Position numbers and translations under genes: made by a program. DNA of 64,000 nucleotides from Liriodendron chinense (taxonomy: Eukaryota; Streptophyta; Magnoliopsida; Magnoliales; Magnoliaceae): NCBI GenBank assembly GCA_003013855.2, contig PVNU02002805.1, positions 62,001 through 126,000 of the forward strand, read 5' to 3'. The stretch's first letter is position 1; each line of letters starts with the position of its first letter. The notes beneath the pieces are model-generated. The model did not search any database and was not told where the DNA came from. It saw nothing but the letters and a program-made list of their open reading frames with translations. Positions 33,797 through 43,884 of this stretch are shown here, in pieces.

Positions 33797-34802
33797 GAAG
33801 ATCTGCACAAGCACGTCAAAACATCAGACAGAGTGCAAATACCAGGAGAAAATACGCCCGGGTATGCATAACACTCTATAACATAAGTTAAAAGGATATC
33901 ACACCTAGTCTGACACGATTTACGAATTTCAGGCGTATTGGGGCCAGCATTTTCCTAAAACCATAACCATATATGTGTAAAAGCTCAAAAGGGGAAGGTG
34001 GACCCCGTACGCCTCGAAATCACAACCCCTAACGCAAAGGAAATGATTCGTTGGACCAGAAATACCCGCACAACAATTAACAGTACGCAATTGAGTAAAA
34101 CCATTAGTCTGGGAGTAAATGCGCACTGGGCTCAGCGCACCCAAAGATTAGACAAATTTCAGTCTAAAAAAGTTTTGACGTGCTAGGCCTAGCGCATCGA
34201 TAAATTAGACGCACCAGGCCCAGCTCATCGAGAAAATGACTAAACTGGTCAAATTCCATTTCAGGACACGCCGACCCCAGCGCGTCTCCAAATTCCCCAA
34301 AGTCAGATGCGCTGACCCTGGCGCATCATATAAACGGGTGAAATTTTTTCAAGTGTGGATTTTTGGACGTGCGTCAATCAAGTGGGTTTTCTCATAAAAC
34401 ACGGGGGTGCGCGCTGGACTCAGCGCGTCTACAAAATGGTTTAAGTCAAATCATGAACGCGCTGGACCCAGCACGTCAACTAAACATGCGCACGCGGCCT
34501 TAGCGCGTCCAAAAAAACCTAAAAATTTCCTAAGTTCCATTTCACGACGCGCTGGGCGTAGCGCGTCGATAAAATCACCAACCTGAGTTAATCGACGCGC
34601 GGGATGATTAATGCACGCGCTGGCGATATTAAATCGACGCGCTGGAGAAATTATGGACGCGCTGGTGAGAGCTCTCCCGTGCACGCAAATGGATATGAAA
34701 TGATGTAAATGACCCCGACTTCCCTATTTATAGCGGAACCCAAAAAATCCGATGCGATGCAATGAACGGTCAATGTCCATCCCATCCCATCGGAGGGGCA
34801 TC
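33797..34802 (+). other. Region upstream of 3' LTR with GCGC palindromes
   Basis: Non-coding stretch between the antisense gene start and the 3' LTR. From about 34120 to 34670 it is packed with imperfect palindromic units of the type GACGCGCTGG..CCCAGCGCGTC, spaced 30-60 bp; the same vocabulary recurs in the LTRs. It ends in GGAGGGGC (34793-34800), the probable polypurine primer. No gene is seen. Confidence 0.65.
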
Positions 34803-36997
34803 TGTTGGGGTCCCAAAAGTCAGGATCTCCAAAACAATGATTATGAGTGTTCAAATCATCACTTAGTTGGATTTAGGGCCAGTGCATCAGCAAAACTCAA
34901 CAAAATCACAAACACATCAGCCTTGACCAAAAAATGGAAAATTGAGCCAGTGGTGGACCCCACCGTTCATCATGATCAGAACCTCCAAATTTGGGAGGGT
35001 TACTTTAACCATGAAGAAATAGAGCCAGTGCATCGACATCCATCGCAGAGCGGACCCCGCAAGCCCTTCGTTTCGCAAAACCCAATTTTATAAAACACAA
35101 GTACGTCGGTGCATCAAGAAATTCATGGTCAGCGCATCATAAAATTCAGACAGTTTTACAAAGTGAATTTTAGGACGCACTGACCCTCAGCGCATCAAGA
35201 AATTCACCCAGCGCATCATAAAATTCAGACAGTTTTACAAAGTGAATTTCAGGACGCACTGACCCTCAGCACATCAAGAAATTCACCCAGCGCATCAAAA
35301 AATTCAGACAGTTTTACAAAGTGAATTTCAAGATGCACCGACCCTCAGCACATCAAGAAATTCGTCCAGCGCATCCAATAATTCAGGGATTTCAGGACGC
35401 ACTGACCCTCAGCGCGTCCAATAAATCAGGCATTTTCAGGAATTACCGAAAATCCCACTGACAGCCAGTGTGCCCTAAAAATCAGCATTCTAACAAAGGC
35501 ATTTTTAGACGCGCCGAGTGATTTTCTCGACGCGCCGGAATGATTTCTCGAATCGCTACACGTGGCGGGCTCCTATTGGTTGACCTCGGGTATAAATACC
35601 CCCTTTTTCGGCTCATTTAGATGGATCCAGAGAAGGAGAGAGTTTCGGATTTTTTAGATCGCCAGAATCTCTCGTCGGAATCCCTTTTCCGACCGTCAGA
35701 AACCCTTTTCCGATCACCGAAAATCCCACTTCCGACCACAGCAGGTCTGGTGGAGAAATGACCTAAAATTATATAAGTGTAGTAGCGCATCGCGAAATAC
35801 GTTGAACCAAACTTGTTTTATCGACGCACTGGCCCCAGCGCATCACAAAAATAGGCTAGCGGATCAGAAAAATACACATCTTAAACAAAGTCATTTTTGA
35901 ACGCACTGGCCCCAGCGCATCACAAAAATAGGCTAGCGGATCAGAAAAATACACATCTTAAACAAAGTCATTTTTGGATGCGCTGGCCCCAGCGCATCAG
36001 TAAAATCAGGCCAGCGAATCGTAAAAATCAGCACTCTAAACGTTCATTTCAGCACCTTTAAATCTTCATTTTATGATGTTTTCGGGCCCCGTTTGGGCCT
36101 ATTTTGGGTATTTCGGGCGTTTCGGACGCAATGGAGCAGTCAAATAACTCATCCGGGCCACCCAATGAGCAGAATGCAAGCTTTCAGAGTCCGATCCGAT
36201 CCAACGAGATGAACGAAGTAACTTCTCGAAAAGAGGCCGCTAGTGCCCAGAATCATACTGATGTATCATCATGACATGTACTATCATAATATGACCCGGA
36301 TTCAGGTCCGGACTAAGCAAATGGGACTATGGTTAAAACAATAAACCATATAGAGAGAGGTCTGAACTATTACACACAACTTGTTAAAGACTGGCACTTC
36401 AAGAACAGTTGATGCCCTACCTATTCAAACGGCATCCGCTGGTTGAGCTGTTCAGGTACATACAACTGCAGATCGGTCTTCCCGCGGTCACCCGTCACAA
36501 ATGACGGGCGTAGGACCAGAGTCGCACCCCTCGGTTAAAAAACCCTGACAGTCTCAGCCCAAATTTTCGATCAAAACATGGGACATAGACATATGACTCG
36601 TACAAAGATGGATCAGTCCATAATAAAACACAACAAATACAGGTCTCCATGACCATACAAGTACAGGTCTCTACGACCATACAAATGCTGGTCTCCTCGA
36701 CCACACAAATACAGGTCTCCACGACCATGAACTCTGAGACCATAGTCCCCGCTGACTAGTCTTCTGCCTTTTAATCAAGGGTCATCGATCATTCGATGTA
36801 ATTAAGGGCTCGTGTCAGATCACGGCCTGGAATGTAAAAGATCTCAGGATCTCTGGAATAAAATTCGCCTTGCGATATCTCTTCTCTTGTGTACTTTTGT
36901 GAATGCTTGTGATTGTCTATGAATGTTTCTATTATTCAGAACCCCAGAACAACAAAACACCAGAAGACTGCGTCTGAGCATTTTTCTAGTTCTAACA
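34803..36997 (+). repeat. 3' LTR of Tat/Ogre-like element
   Basis: 2195 bp, TGTTGGGG..TCTAACA. It shows the uninterrupted sequence (GGGCGTAGGACCAG at about 36506-36519) where the 5' LTR has the Athila solo LTR insertion, which proves the target duplication. Promoter cluster: CACGTG 35559-35564, TATAAATA 35591-35598. Confidence 0.9.
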
Positions 36998-39760
36998 CCT
37001 ACCAGGCTAAGTATTCTAGCATGTTTCAAATTATGATAATCGACCTCAAATTTTTGAATATACAGGGAGTGGGATCTGAATAGAGTGTCCTTCTAATAAT
37101 AGAAAAGTCTATGTGGCATGCCCACTTGAGACTTGAATTGGTCCATCATATGGCTCATATACTAGGAAGTTCTAACAAATGGATACGGATAGATCATATG
37201 CATCGAGGCGGTGATCCGTGACGGTCCTCACAAGTCCCCAAAGTGAGATCCATAGTGGGTCCTGCCGTTAAGTTGGATGGCAAGTACGCATTACAATAGG
37301 CCCTTGGAAGTTTTTAGTGGTAGGCATTCAGTCACCACTATTTTCCTAAATGTGGTCCATCCAACATCGGGCCCCACACCTTTCATGGGATGTTAAGATG
37401 GATGGGTAATGTGGTTAGAACAAATACCCCACGATGGGCCCCATGGCCCCTAGCTGGATGTGGCAATAAACATTACATTGGTTCCAAGAAAATTTCAATG
37501 GTGGGAATTCATGACCACCGTTTCCCACGATGTGGCCCACCTGAGGGTTAGATCTGTCTCATTTTTGGGTCCACGTCCTAAAATGACATGGAAAAATATA
37601 TGGACAACGTGGATAAGATAGATACATCACAATGTGACCCACAATGTGGGCCACCTGCTGGACAGCATGCGCACGCACGCTGCCTGCAACGTGGACCCAC
37701 ATGGGTCATAAAAGCTTTGGATAAGGCTGATATTTGTGTTATTCCCTTCACTCAGACATGTGCTACAGGTCTGGGTGGCATATAATCATCATGTGGCCTT
37801 AGAAAGGTTTCAACGGTCGACATCATTTTCTCCACGTTACAGATGGTGTGGCCCACATGAGACTTGTATCTGGTTCATTTTTGGGCCCATGCCCTGAAAT
37901 GATATAGGAAAATGGATGGACGGATGGGCATGGAGGGCCCCATGAGGTGGGCCACTGCTGGGTAGCGTGTCCAGCACGCTGCCTTCAGCGTGGACCACAC
38001 TCGTGGCCCCAAAAAGTTTTGGATCGAGCTGATATTTGTGTTTCCTTTCCATCCAGGTTTGTGTGATCTTAAAAACAGATTAGATGGTAAATATACCTCA
38101 CGGTGGGGCCCCACATGTGCAACAGTGGGCCCTAACTGATTTCAACGATGATCGTTCATCCCCACCGCTTCCCATGATGTGGTCCACTGAAGTGTAAGAT
38201 CTAGCTGATACTTATGTTTTCCATTCATGTAGGTCTGCATGACCTGATGGATGGGTTAGATGGGAAATCATCATGATGGTGGGCCCTGAAAAGATTTCAA
38301 CAGTAGGCATTCATCCTCACTGTTTTCTGTGGTGAGGCCCACCCAAGATCTGGATCTTCTTAATATTTAGGCTTTGGCCTTGAAATGATCAGGGAAAACA
38401 GATGGACGGCTTGGATAAAACTAATACATCATGGTGGGACCCACGAGGTGGGCCACCCGCTGGATGCACGCTGCCTGCAACGTGGACCCTCCTGGGGTCA
38501 CAAATGTTTTAGATAAAGTTGATATTTATGATTTCCCTTCACCCAGCACAGGTCTGGGTGGTATATAAACATCACATGGGCCTTAAGAAGGTTTTAACGG
38601 TAGACTTCATTATCCCCACTGTCTTCAGTTGGTGCGGCCCACTTGAGATATGTATCTGATTCATTTTTGGGTCCATGCCTTAAAATGACATGTCAAAATG
38701 GATGGACCGCTTGGATAATGCACATGCGTTAAGGTGGGCCCCACGAGGTGGGCCACTGCTGGGCAACGTGCTTGGCACACTGCCTTCAGGGTGGACCATG
38801 CTCATGGCCCCCATGAAGTTTTGGACCGAGTTGATCTTTGTATTTTCCCACTTTTTAGGTTTGCGTGAACTGATCAAAAGGTTGGATGACAATAAGATAT
38901 CACGATAGGCCACAATAGATGGTCCACGTTGTGACAGCATGCGGGCACACTGTCTAACATCGTGGTCCACTTGTGGGCCCCACAACAGTCTATAGTACAT
39001 AAAAGAAAGGAAGAAGGGGAAGGAAAAGAAGAGAGCTCGGCCATCGGAGGGGCCCCCGCCACTATGGGGCCCTCCATACTAATCAACCCACATCAAAGTG
39101 GGTCCCACCCTTGTGGGCCTACAAAATAAAAAAAAATGGAAATTATGTCCTCCCTAATTACACTCACCATGAAGATGGACGGTTGGATCGGGTCGGATAG
39201 TTGATCGGATGGCTTTCTAGTTCTAAGATCTCCTCCTCTAATCACCCAAGCTCACAAATACTCCCTCTTGTCTGTTCAATCTCACTCTTTTCCCATTAAT
39301 CTCTTTTTTTAATCTCTTCTTTTCTTAATTCTCTCTCTCTCTCTCTCTCTTCAAATGAAAGTGGCTACATATGAGCCTTTTGTGGTGGTAAGGACTTTGG
39401 GACATATATGAAATTTTAAAAGAGAATGATGATAGAAAGGAAATGGGGCATTTATGGGGTGAGTGGCTTAGGTATGGGCTTAGTTGACTTGTGAGGAGAG
39501 AGAGGGATGTAATTGATGGGACATTCGATTGATTGATGTGATGCTTGATTGATTGATTGATAGGACAACCTTGGGATTTGTGCAAGTGGGCCCCACACCA
39601 TGCATATGTAGCATGGCCCGCCTTGATTTGCGCACATGTATGCATCTTTCAGACTGGGTGTCGAAACGGAGCGTGCCACGCGGCGTTGGAGTCGTGGTGC
39701 CTGCGCGGTCACCGAGGTACAAGTCTTGGGTCGTTGCTGTACTAAAATGGGGTGCCTGAT
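36998..39760 (-). repeat. 5' LTR of Tekay-like element, upstream piece with GTGGGCCC repeats
   Basis: This is the other part of the LTR split by the Tat/Ogre-like insertion. Read on the minus strand, its far end at about 39759 is CAGGCACCCCATTTTAG, the expected counterpart of the GGGGCCTGACA terminus at 6297; the first two or three terminal bases have changed. Between 39300 and 39440, minus strand, a GA-rich leader-like tract resembles the one in the 2261-4948 LTR. Much of the middle (about 37200-39000) is GTGGGCCC-type repeat, listed separately. The flanks of the Tat/Ogre insertion are GTTAC and CCTAC, an imperfect target duplication. Confidence 0.6.
37230..39010. repeat. Degenerate tandem repeat, GTGGGCCC type, unit about 270-300 bp
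   Basis: The same sentence of sequence recurs: 'gtgggccc..gaggtgggccac.gctgg...cacgctgcctgcaacgtggacc', then 'ttttgggcccatgccctgaaatgat' and 'ggatggacggcttggat'. Anchors lie near 37625, 37935, 38440, 38725 and 38920, so the spacing is roughly 200-310 bp or a multiple of that. No coding potential. Related stretches occur at 45820-46880 and 51240-52880. I cannot assign it to a transposon family from sequence alone. Confidence 0.65.
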
Positions 39761-39829
39761 CGAAACTCGCCAGTTTGGACTGTTCCGAGTATGCCGAGTT
39801 CAAAAATGAGGTGTACGGAGGGCTAATTA

Positions 39830-40130
39830 GGGTACAGGTGTTACAAAATGAACTTATGGAACTCCGGAACGAGGCATATGAAAATGCGAGAATTTACAAG
39901 GACAAGACGAAGGTGTTCCATGAGAAGAACATTCTTCGTAAGACCTTCATGATTAATCAAAAGGTCTTTATGTATATTCTAGGCTACATTTATTTCCGGG
40001 GAAATTGAAGTCTTGATGGACCGATCCTTTCATTGTGAAAACTGTTTATCCATATGGGACTATCGAGTTGTTGAATCCAAGGAACGGTAATATCTTTAAA
40101 GCAAATGGTCAGCGATTGTAGCCGTTCTTT
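39830..40130 (+). pseudogene. Integrase C-terminus of Athila-like pol (fragment)
   Basis: A short coding relic: NELMELRNEAYENARIY is followed by KDKTKVFHEKN and LRKTFMINQKV, the conserved run after the integrase core in Athila-type pol. A degraded GPF.V and IRNPK-like tail follows downstream to about 40130. The frame breaks after YFRGN (stop near 40006). The catalytic integrase core is absent because the element is truncated at 39760. It is useful only for family assignment; no function remains. I am fairly sure of Athila against other Ty3 lineages because of the LRNEAYENARIYK signature and the PPT/LTR type. Confidence 0.7.
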
Positions 40131-41328
40131 GAGAATTTTCCTTCAGAAGGTATGTCCATACCTTTGACTGATCTTGTGTATCAGGATTTTTGATCTCCTA
40201 GTCTGATGGAGGTTTAGAGTAGTTAGGATTGGGATTTTGCTGCTTTTGGTTTGCTTTTTCATAGGTTTGTTTGAAGGAGGTAGAATTCCAGTTTTTGTTC
40301 TCTCAGGTACTATCATTTCTCACTCCCGTTATTTTTTCTCTCATGTTTTGCTTATTACACATCTTTTATAGTGAGGGCAATGCAAGATTTAGTTGGGGGG
40401 TGTAGGATCACTAGGATGAGTCTAGTGTTTTGTAACATTTCCAGTAATTATGTAGAAAATTTTTAATTTTTCTGAAAATTCAAAACTCCTTTGGAAAATC
40501 GGGTTTATATGCACTTGGGATGTCGTAAGTATGAAAGGAAGAAAGATGTAATGAGATGATTTTGAAACTCTTAAAGGGCTTGTAACATGATGGTTTTCTA
40601 ATTAGATTGCCCTATTGACTTGATTGATAGAAAAATTGAAACACTTTTACACCTAGTTCACTTTACAAGATTCTCATGTTTTGAAAGGATTATGTAGATT
40701 TGTGGATTGGCTAAGTTTAGATTTGAGGTGTTAAGAAACCAAGCCGGGGTACTTTGTCCATCCTTGTCCATGGGAAAATAACGAAAGATATGGATTTCTA
40801 AAAATCCTGTCTAATGTGTATGAAAAGGAAATAAAGGATGAAAATATGAGAATGATTGAAAATATGGTAGAAAATTCTGAAAAAGGGCTACTATTACCAA
40901 CCGGGGGATGGTCTACCCGTAACCAAAGCCGAAAATGGGAAGTAGTGTGAAAGCCGTCGGAAGGACAGTAAGGCAAATTCCTATTAAAGGCTTGTTGTTG
41001 ATCTATACACCGTTAAATCCATACCTTAGCTAATTCATAAAGAAGGTAATCTCGAAAATCCATGAGATGAGCATTCATTGAGCACACTAGGTTAAATTGT
41101 TCAGATTCTTCTATTTATCTATCAATCAGCGGGAAGTCCATATGAGTACTCGTTATGTTCTTGAAAGTTTAAGGTTTCAATTTTCCTCACTTAGTTTTTT
41201 CGATTTTTACAATTAAATGTCTTAGAGTGTATAGAAGCATAACTTCTGAAAGAGAGTTGGGTTTTGGAGAATGAAACTTGTTTCACGCATGTTTTATTCG
41301 GTACTAGCAAAATGCTAGTTGGGGGGTG

Positions 41329-42881
41329 TGTTAAGCTCTTAAATGTGTATATTCTAACCCCATTTTATCACTAACTATGCTTGAAATACATGATTAAAGA
41401 CCCAACTAATGCATGGTTTTGTGGTTGTAGGAATGAGAGAGAGAATTCATCAATTGAAGGCTTAGAGACGCTGTTTACAAGTATTAAAGATCAAAGGACC
41501 AAGCGCCAAAAGGTGGAAGAAAGAAAGTAAAGGAGAGAAGAAAGAGGGCAGAAAAATGCACTGAAGACCGGTTGTCCATAGCCCAGCACCGGTCGTCCGA
41601 TCGGTCCGAACACTCAACAGGAGGACCCTTACTGCACAAACTCACTGGATCAATTAGGATCGGTCGTCCGACCGGTCGACTATCACTCAAACCGGTCGTC
41701 CAACCGGTCGAGCACTCAACAGAGAAGGGGTGAAAATCCCAAAAGCTTGCTAGACTATTTTTAACATTTCAGGACCGGTCGTGCGACCGGTAATCCGACC
41801 AGTCGGCTGTGTAATAGAGCTTCTTCTACAAGCTCCAAAATTTGCTGCGCAAAGCATAATTTTTAGGGGATTTCTCGAAGTTTCTTCACACCTAGGGCCC
41901 CAAACCTATAAAAGGACTCCTTTAGCTCGTTCCTAAGGCATCCTAGAAGAGAATTACCATGGTGGGAGGCGGCAGAAGTCGGATCCGGAGTTCTACAATT
42001 CCTCCTAGTTTGTTCTTCTAGTTTTTATGTTTTTCTTAGTAGCTTTCATGTTTCCTTGGATCATGAATGGATAAACCTCTTAGCTCGGGCTAAGAGGTGA
42101 AGCTTGTAGTGAATCTGAGATGTTTCGATTCGTTTGTTTTGGTTTCAAGTTGGATTATTAGTGAAGAACAATGGTTTGAAGTTTGAATAAAGTTTTAAGT
42201 AGTTTTTTCTTAATCTTATAATGGCTCATGGATGTTTAGAAGAATTACTTGAGTTCTTAATTATTTTTGAATGGTTCTATACCTGTACGCTCCGAGGAAT
42301 CGGATTCAATATGCTCTAGACCTTGAATTCTCATGTGGGAACTTCATGCCGAGAGTTCTACGTTTTTATTCTAAATTCTGAGTTATGTGTGATTGTGTAT
42401 GTGATTTGAATGAAGTTCAAATCATGATCTAGTTATGCTTTGTGATAGAGTTTAATGATGATTATGATTGTGATCTTAATCTATTGGAACTAAGATTGAC
42501 CTATGCAATTGAGTGTGCTCAAGTCCGAACTTGAATTGAGGGAATCATGTATATGACAGATTGTTTGTTTTAACTGCTCTATCATCCGATTAGTTAGGAT
42601 TTAATTTCGATTCTAGTTGAGTAAGTGAGAAACCACAGTAAATTAAGCATCAAGGATTGCTACAAGTGGATCTTTGAACCCCTAGTGCTCTTTTACATTG
42701 TTTACATTCACTTTTAGTTCAAAATATTCATCTACATTCAATTCTAAAATCTTGTTTAGTTAGTTCTCAATTAGAAACCATTGGAAGTGTTTTGTCAGTT
42801 CCTACATAAGTCCCTGTGGATCGACCTCGGTCTTACCGAGATTATTACTACATCGCAACCCTACACTTAGGGAAGCGAACA
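41329..42881 (+). repeat. 3' LTR of central Athila-like element
   Basis: Starts TGTTAAGCTC, ends GGAAGCGAACA, 1553 bp. It has a GACCGGTC array (41566-41806) and TATA box (41907-41913). The tail shares GTGGATCGACCTCGGTCTTACC with 1983-2004. Confidence 0.85.
41566..41806. repeat. GACCGGTC palindrome array
   Basis: ACCGGTCGTCCGACCGGTCG-type units and variants occur in four clusters. The array ends about 100 bp upstream of TATAAAA at 41907. Confidence 0.8.
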
Positions 42882-43534
42882 GATACCACTTGTTGGGAAT
42901 ACCGGCAGCGAAAGTGGAACGCTGAACGCGTGGAGCAATGCGATATCAAACGAGTAAACAAGATGTAATCAAACCACACACAAGCATTCACCACAAGAGA
43001 ATCTAATTTTATGTGGAAAAACCCCTCAACGGGTAAAACACCATAGCACAAAACGATCCACTATGAATATCAAAAGATTATAGAGATTGACCACCCACAA
43101 GCAAGGAATAAACAGAGAAAACCCCAAGTTCTCTCTCACACAACTCTCTCCCCTCTTCCTAACACGATTAGGAAACCTTAAACACCTTAGGATACCATCT
43201 AAGTCGGGATTGCAACTCTTTAAATAGGCAAAACAGCAGAAATAGAAACATCTTGTGCAGTAATGCGAGGTGCGCAAGAAATCCGCGCACAACTGATCGG
43301 TCGCACATTACACAGTAACAGTCCAGGGAGAAAAAACATCGCAGACCCGTCTCTGCCTCACTGCCGACCGGTCGGCCGACCTGTCGGAGCCCTCTGCAGA
43401 CCAGTCACCCGACCGGTCTGGGCACTTAAAAAACTGTCTAGGAGCCCAGGTGCATCTGGGCCATAGCATGTCAGACCGGTCACCCGACCGATCTGAGCAC
43501 CTAAATGTGCACATGTTTGAAGGCTCCTCCAACA
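42882..43534 (-). repeat. Copia-type LTR with truncated PBS
   Basis: On the minus strand the LTR starts TGTTGGAGGAGCC (43534) and ends TATTCCCAACA (42891), 644 bp. It is followed by AGTGGTATC (42890-42882), the first bases of the initiator-Met PBS typical of Copia (SIRE/Maximus-like) elements; the PBS is cut by the Athila LTR end at 42881. A minus-strand TATA-like TATTTAAA lies at 43226-43219, with a GACCGGTC array upstream (43493-43365). No Copia coding sequence remains. It is the oldest layer of the nest. Confidence 0.75.
43365..43493. repeat. GACCGGTC palindrome array in Copia LTR
   Basis: GACCGGTCGGCCGACCTGTC and related units, then GACCGGTCACCCGACCG. In LTR orientation (minus) it ends about 140 bp before the TATA-like box at 43226. 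The LTR is otherwise unrelated to the Athila-type LTRs. Confidence 0.75.
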
Positions 43535-43537
43535 CAA

Positions 43538-43626
<89 letters not shown>

Positions 43627-43809
43627 GGTAGATTTTAAGATTGCTAATTGTTGAGCTCTTAATTGTGCATATTCTAACCCCAATTCATCACTCATTATGC
43701 ACGGTTTACATATTTAAAGACTAATCTAATGCATGGATTTGTGATTGTAGGAATGAGAGGGAGACTTCACTAATTCATAGTCAAAAGAGTCACTTTATAT
43801 GCATTGAAG

Positions 43810-43880
<71 letters not shown>
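43535..43880. repeat. AT microsatellites with tandem duplication of LTR head
   Basis: Two (TA)n runs (about 43540-43622 and 43813-43880) each precede the same segment of about 194 bp (from 43622 and from 43880; offset 258 bp). That segment includes the target flank ATTGCTAAT and the first 170 bp of the Athila-type LTR. The duplication therefore arose after the LTR had inserted, probably by unequal exchange or slippage between AT runs. Confidence 0.85.

Positions 43881-43884
<4 letters not shown>

Larger units (their letters stand above)
7560..36997 (+). mobile_element. Tat/Ogre-like Ty3/gypsy element, decayed, nested-in
   Basis: A large LTR element: 5' LTR (7560-9189 plus 21435-21917, split by a nested insertion), PBS (21921-21938), gag-pol (about 22301-29260), a convergent antisense gene (about 33796-29712) and the 3' LTR (34803-36997) preceded by a purine run (GGAGGGGC, 34793-34800). 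Without the nested insertion it is about 17.2 kb. The LTRs start TGTTGGGGTCC and end TTCTAGTTCTAACA. They match closely but with visible substitutions and small indels, so this is clearly older than the Tat element inside it. Lineage: gag with a CHHC-type knuckle, an LDDGS protease, dual RNase H, no chromodomain and an antisense gene downstream of integrase, all typical of Tat/Ogre. Pol has several stops and frameshifts. Confidence 0.85.
2051..39760 (-). mobile_element. Tekay-like chromovirus (Ty3/gypsy), interrupted
   Basis: A minus-strand LTR retrotransposon whose parts are spread over 37 kb by later insertions. From upstream to downstream they are: 5' LTR in two pieces (39760-36998 and 7559-6297); initiator-Met PBS (6291-6280); gag (6052 to about 4949); and the start of the protease (2260-2051). 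Reverse transcriptase, integrase and the 3' LTR would lie beyond the left-hand Athila insertion and are not in the window. The tRNA-iMet PBS, the very long LTR with termini rich in CCCC/GGGG, and a gag with one CCHC knuckle fit the Tekay/Del lineage; exact lineage is inference. It is dead: gag carries two stops, and three elements sit inside it. It is itself inserted in an Athila-like element (39761 onward). Confidence 0.75.
39761..42881 (+). mobile_element. Athila-like Ty3/gypsy element, 3' part
   Basis: The downstream end of an Athila-like element cut by the Tekay-like insertion at 39760. It includes an integrase-tail remnant (about 39830-40130), a long non-coding stretch (40130-41315), a polypurine tract (GCTAGTTGGGGGGTG ending at 41328) and the LTR (41329-42881). 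The non-coding stretch 40490-41315 matches 50-815 at the left edge, so both belong to one family. It is inserted into the PBS of a Copia element at 42882. Confidence 0.75.

Noticed and set aside
39325..39803. Overlapping Ser/His-rich frames on the minus strand
   Set aside because: They lie in the leader/U3 region of the Tekay-like LTR next to a CT repeat; no homology and inconsistent frames.
43450..43638. Frame ending in an Ile-Tyr repeat
   Set aside because: Translation of a (TA)n microsatellite next to a Copia LTR; not a gene.
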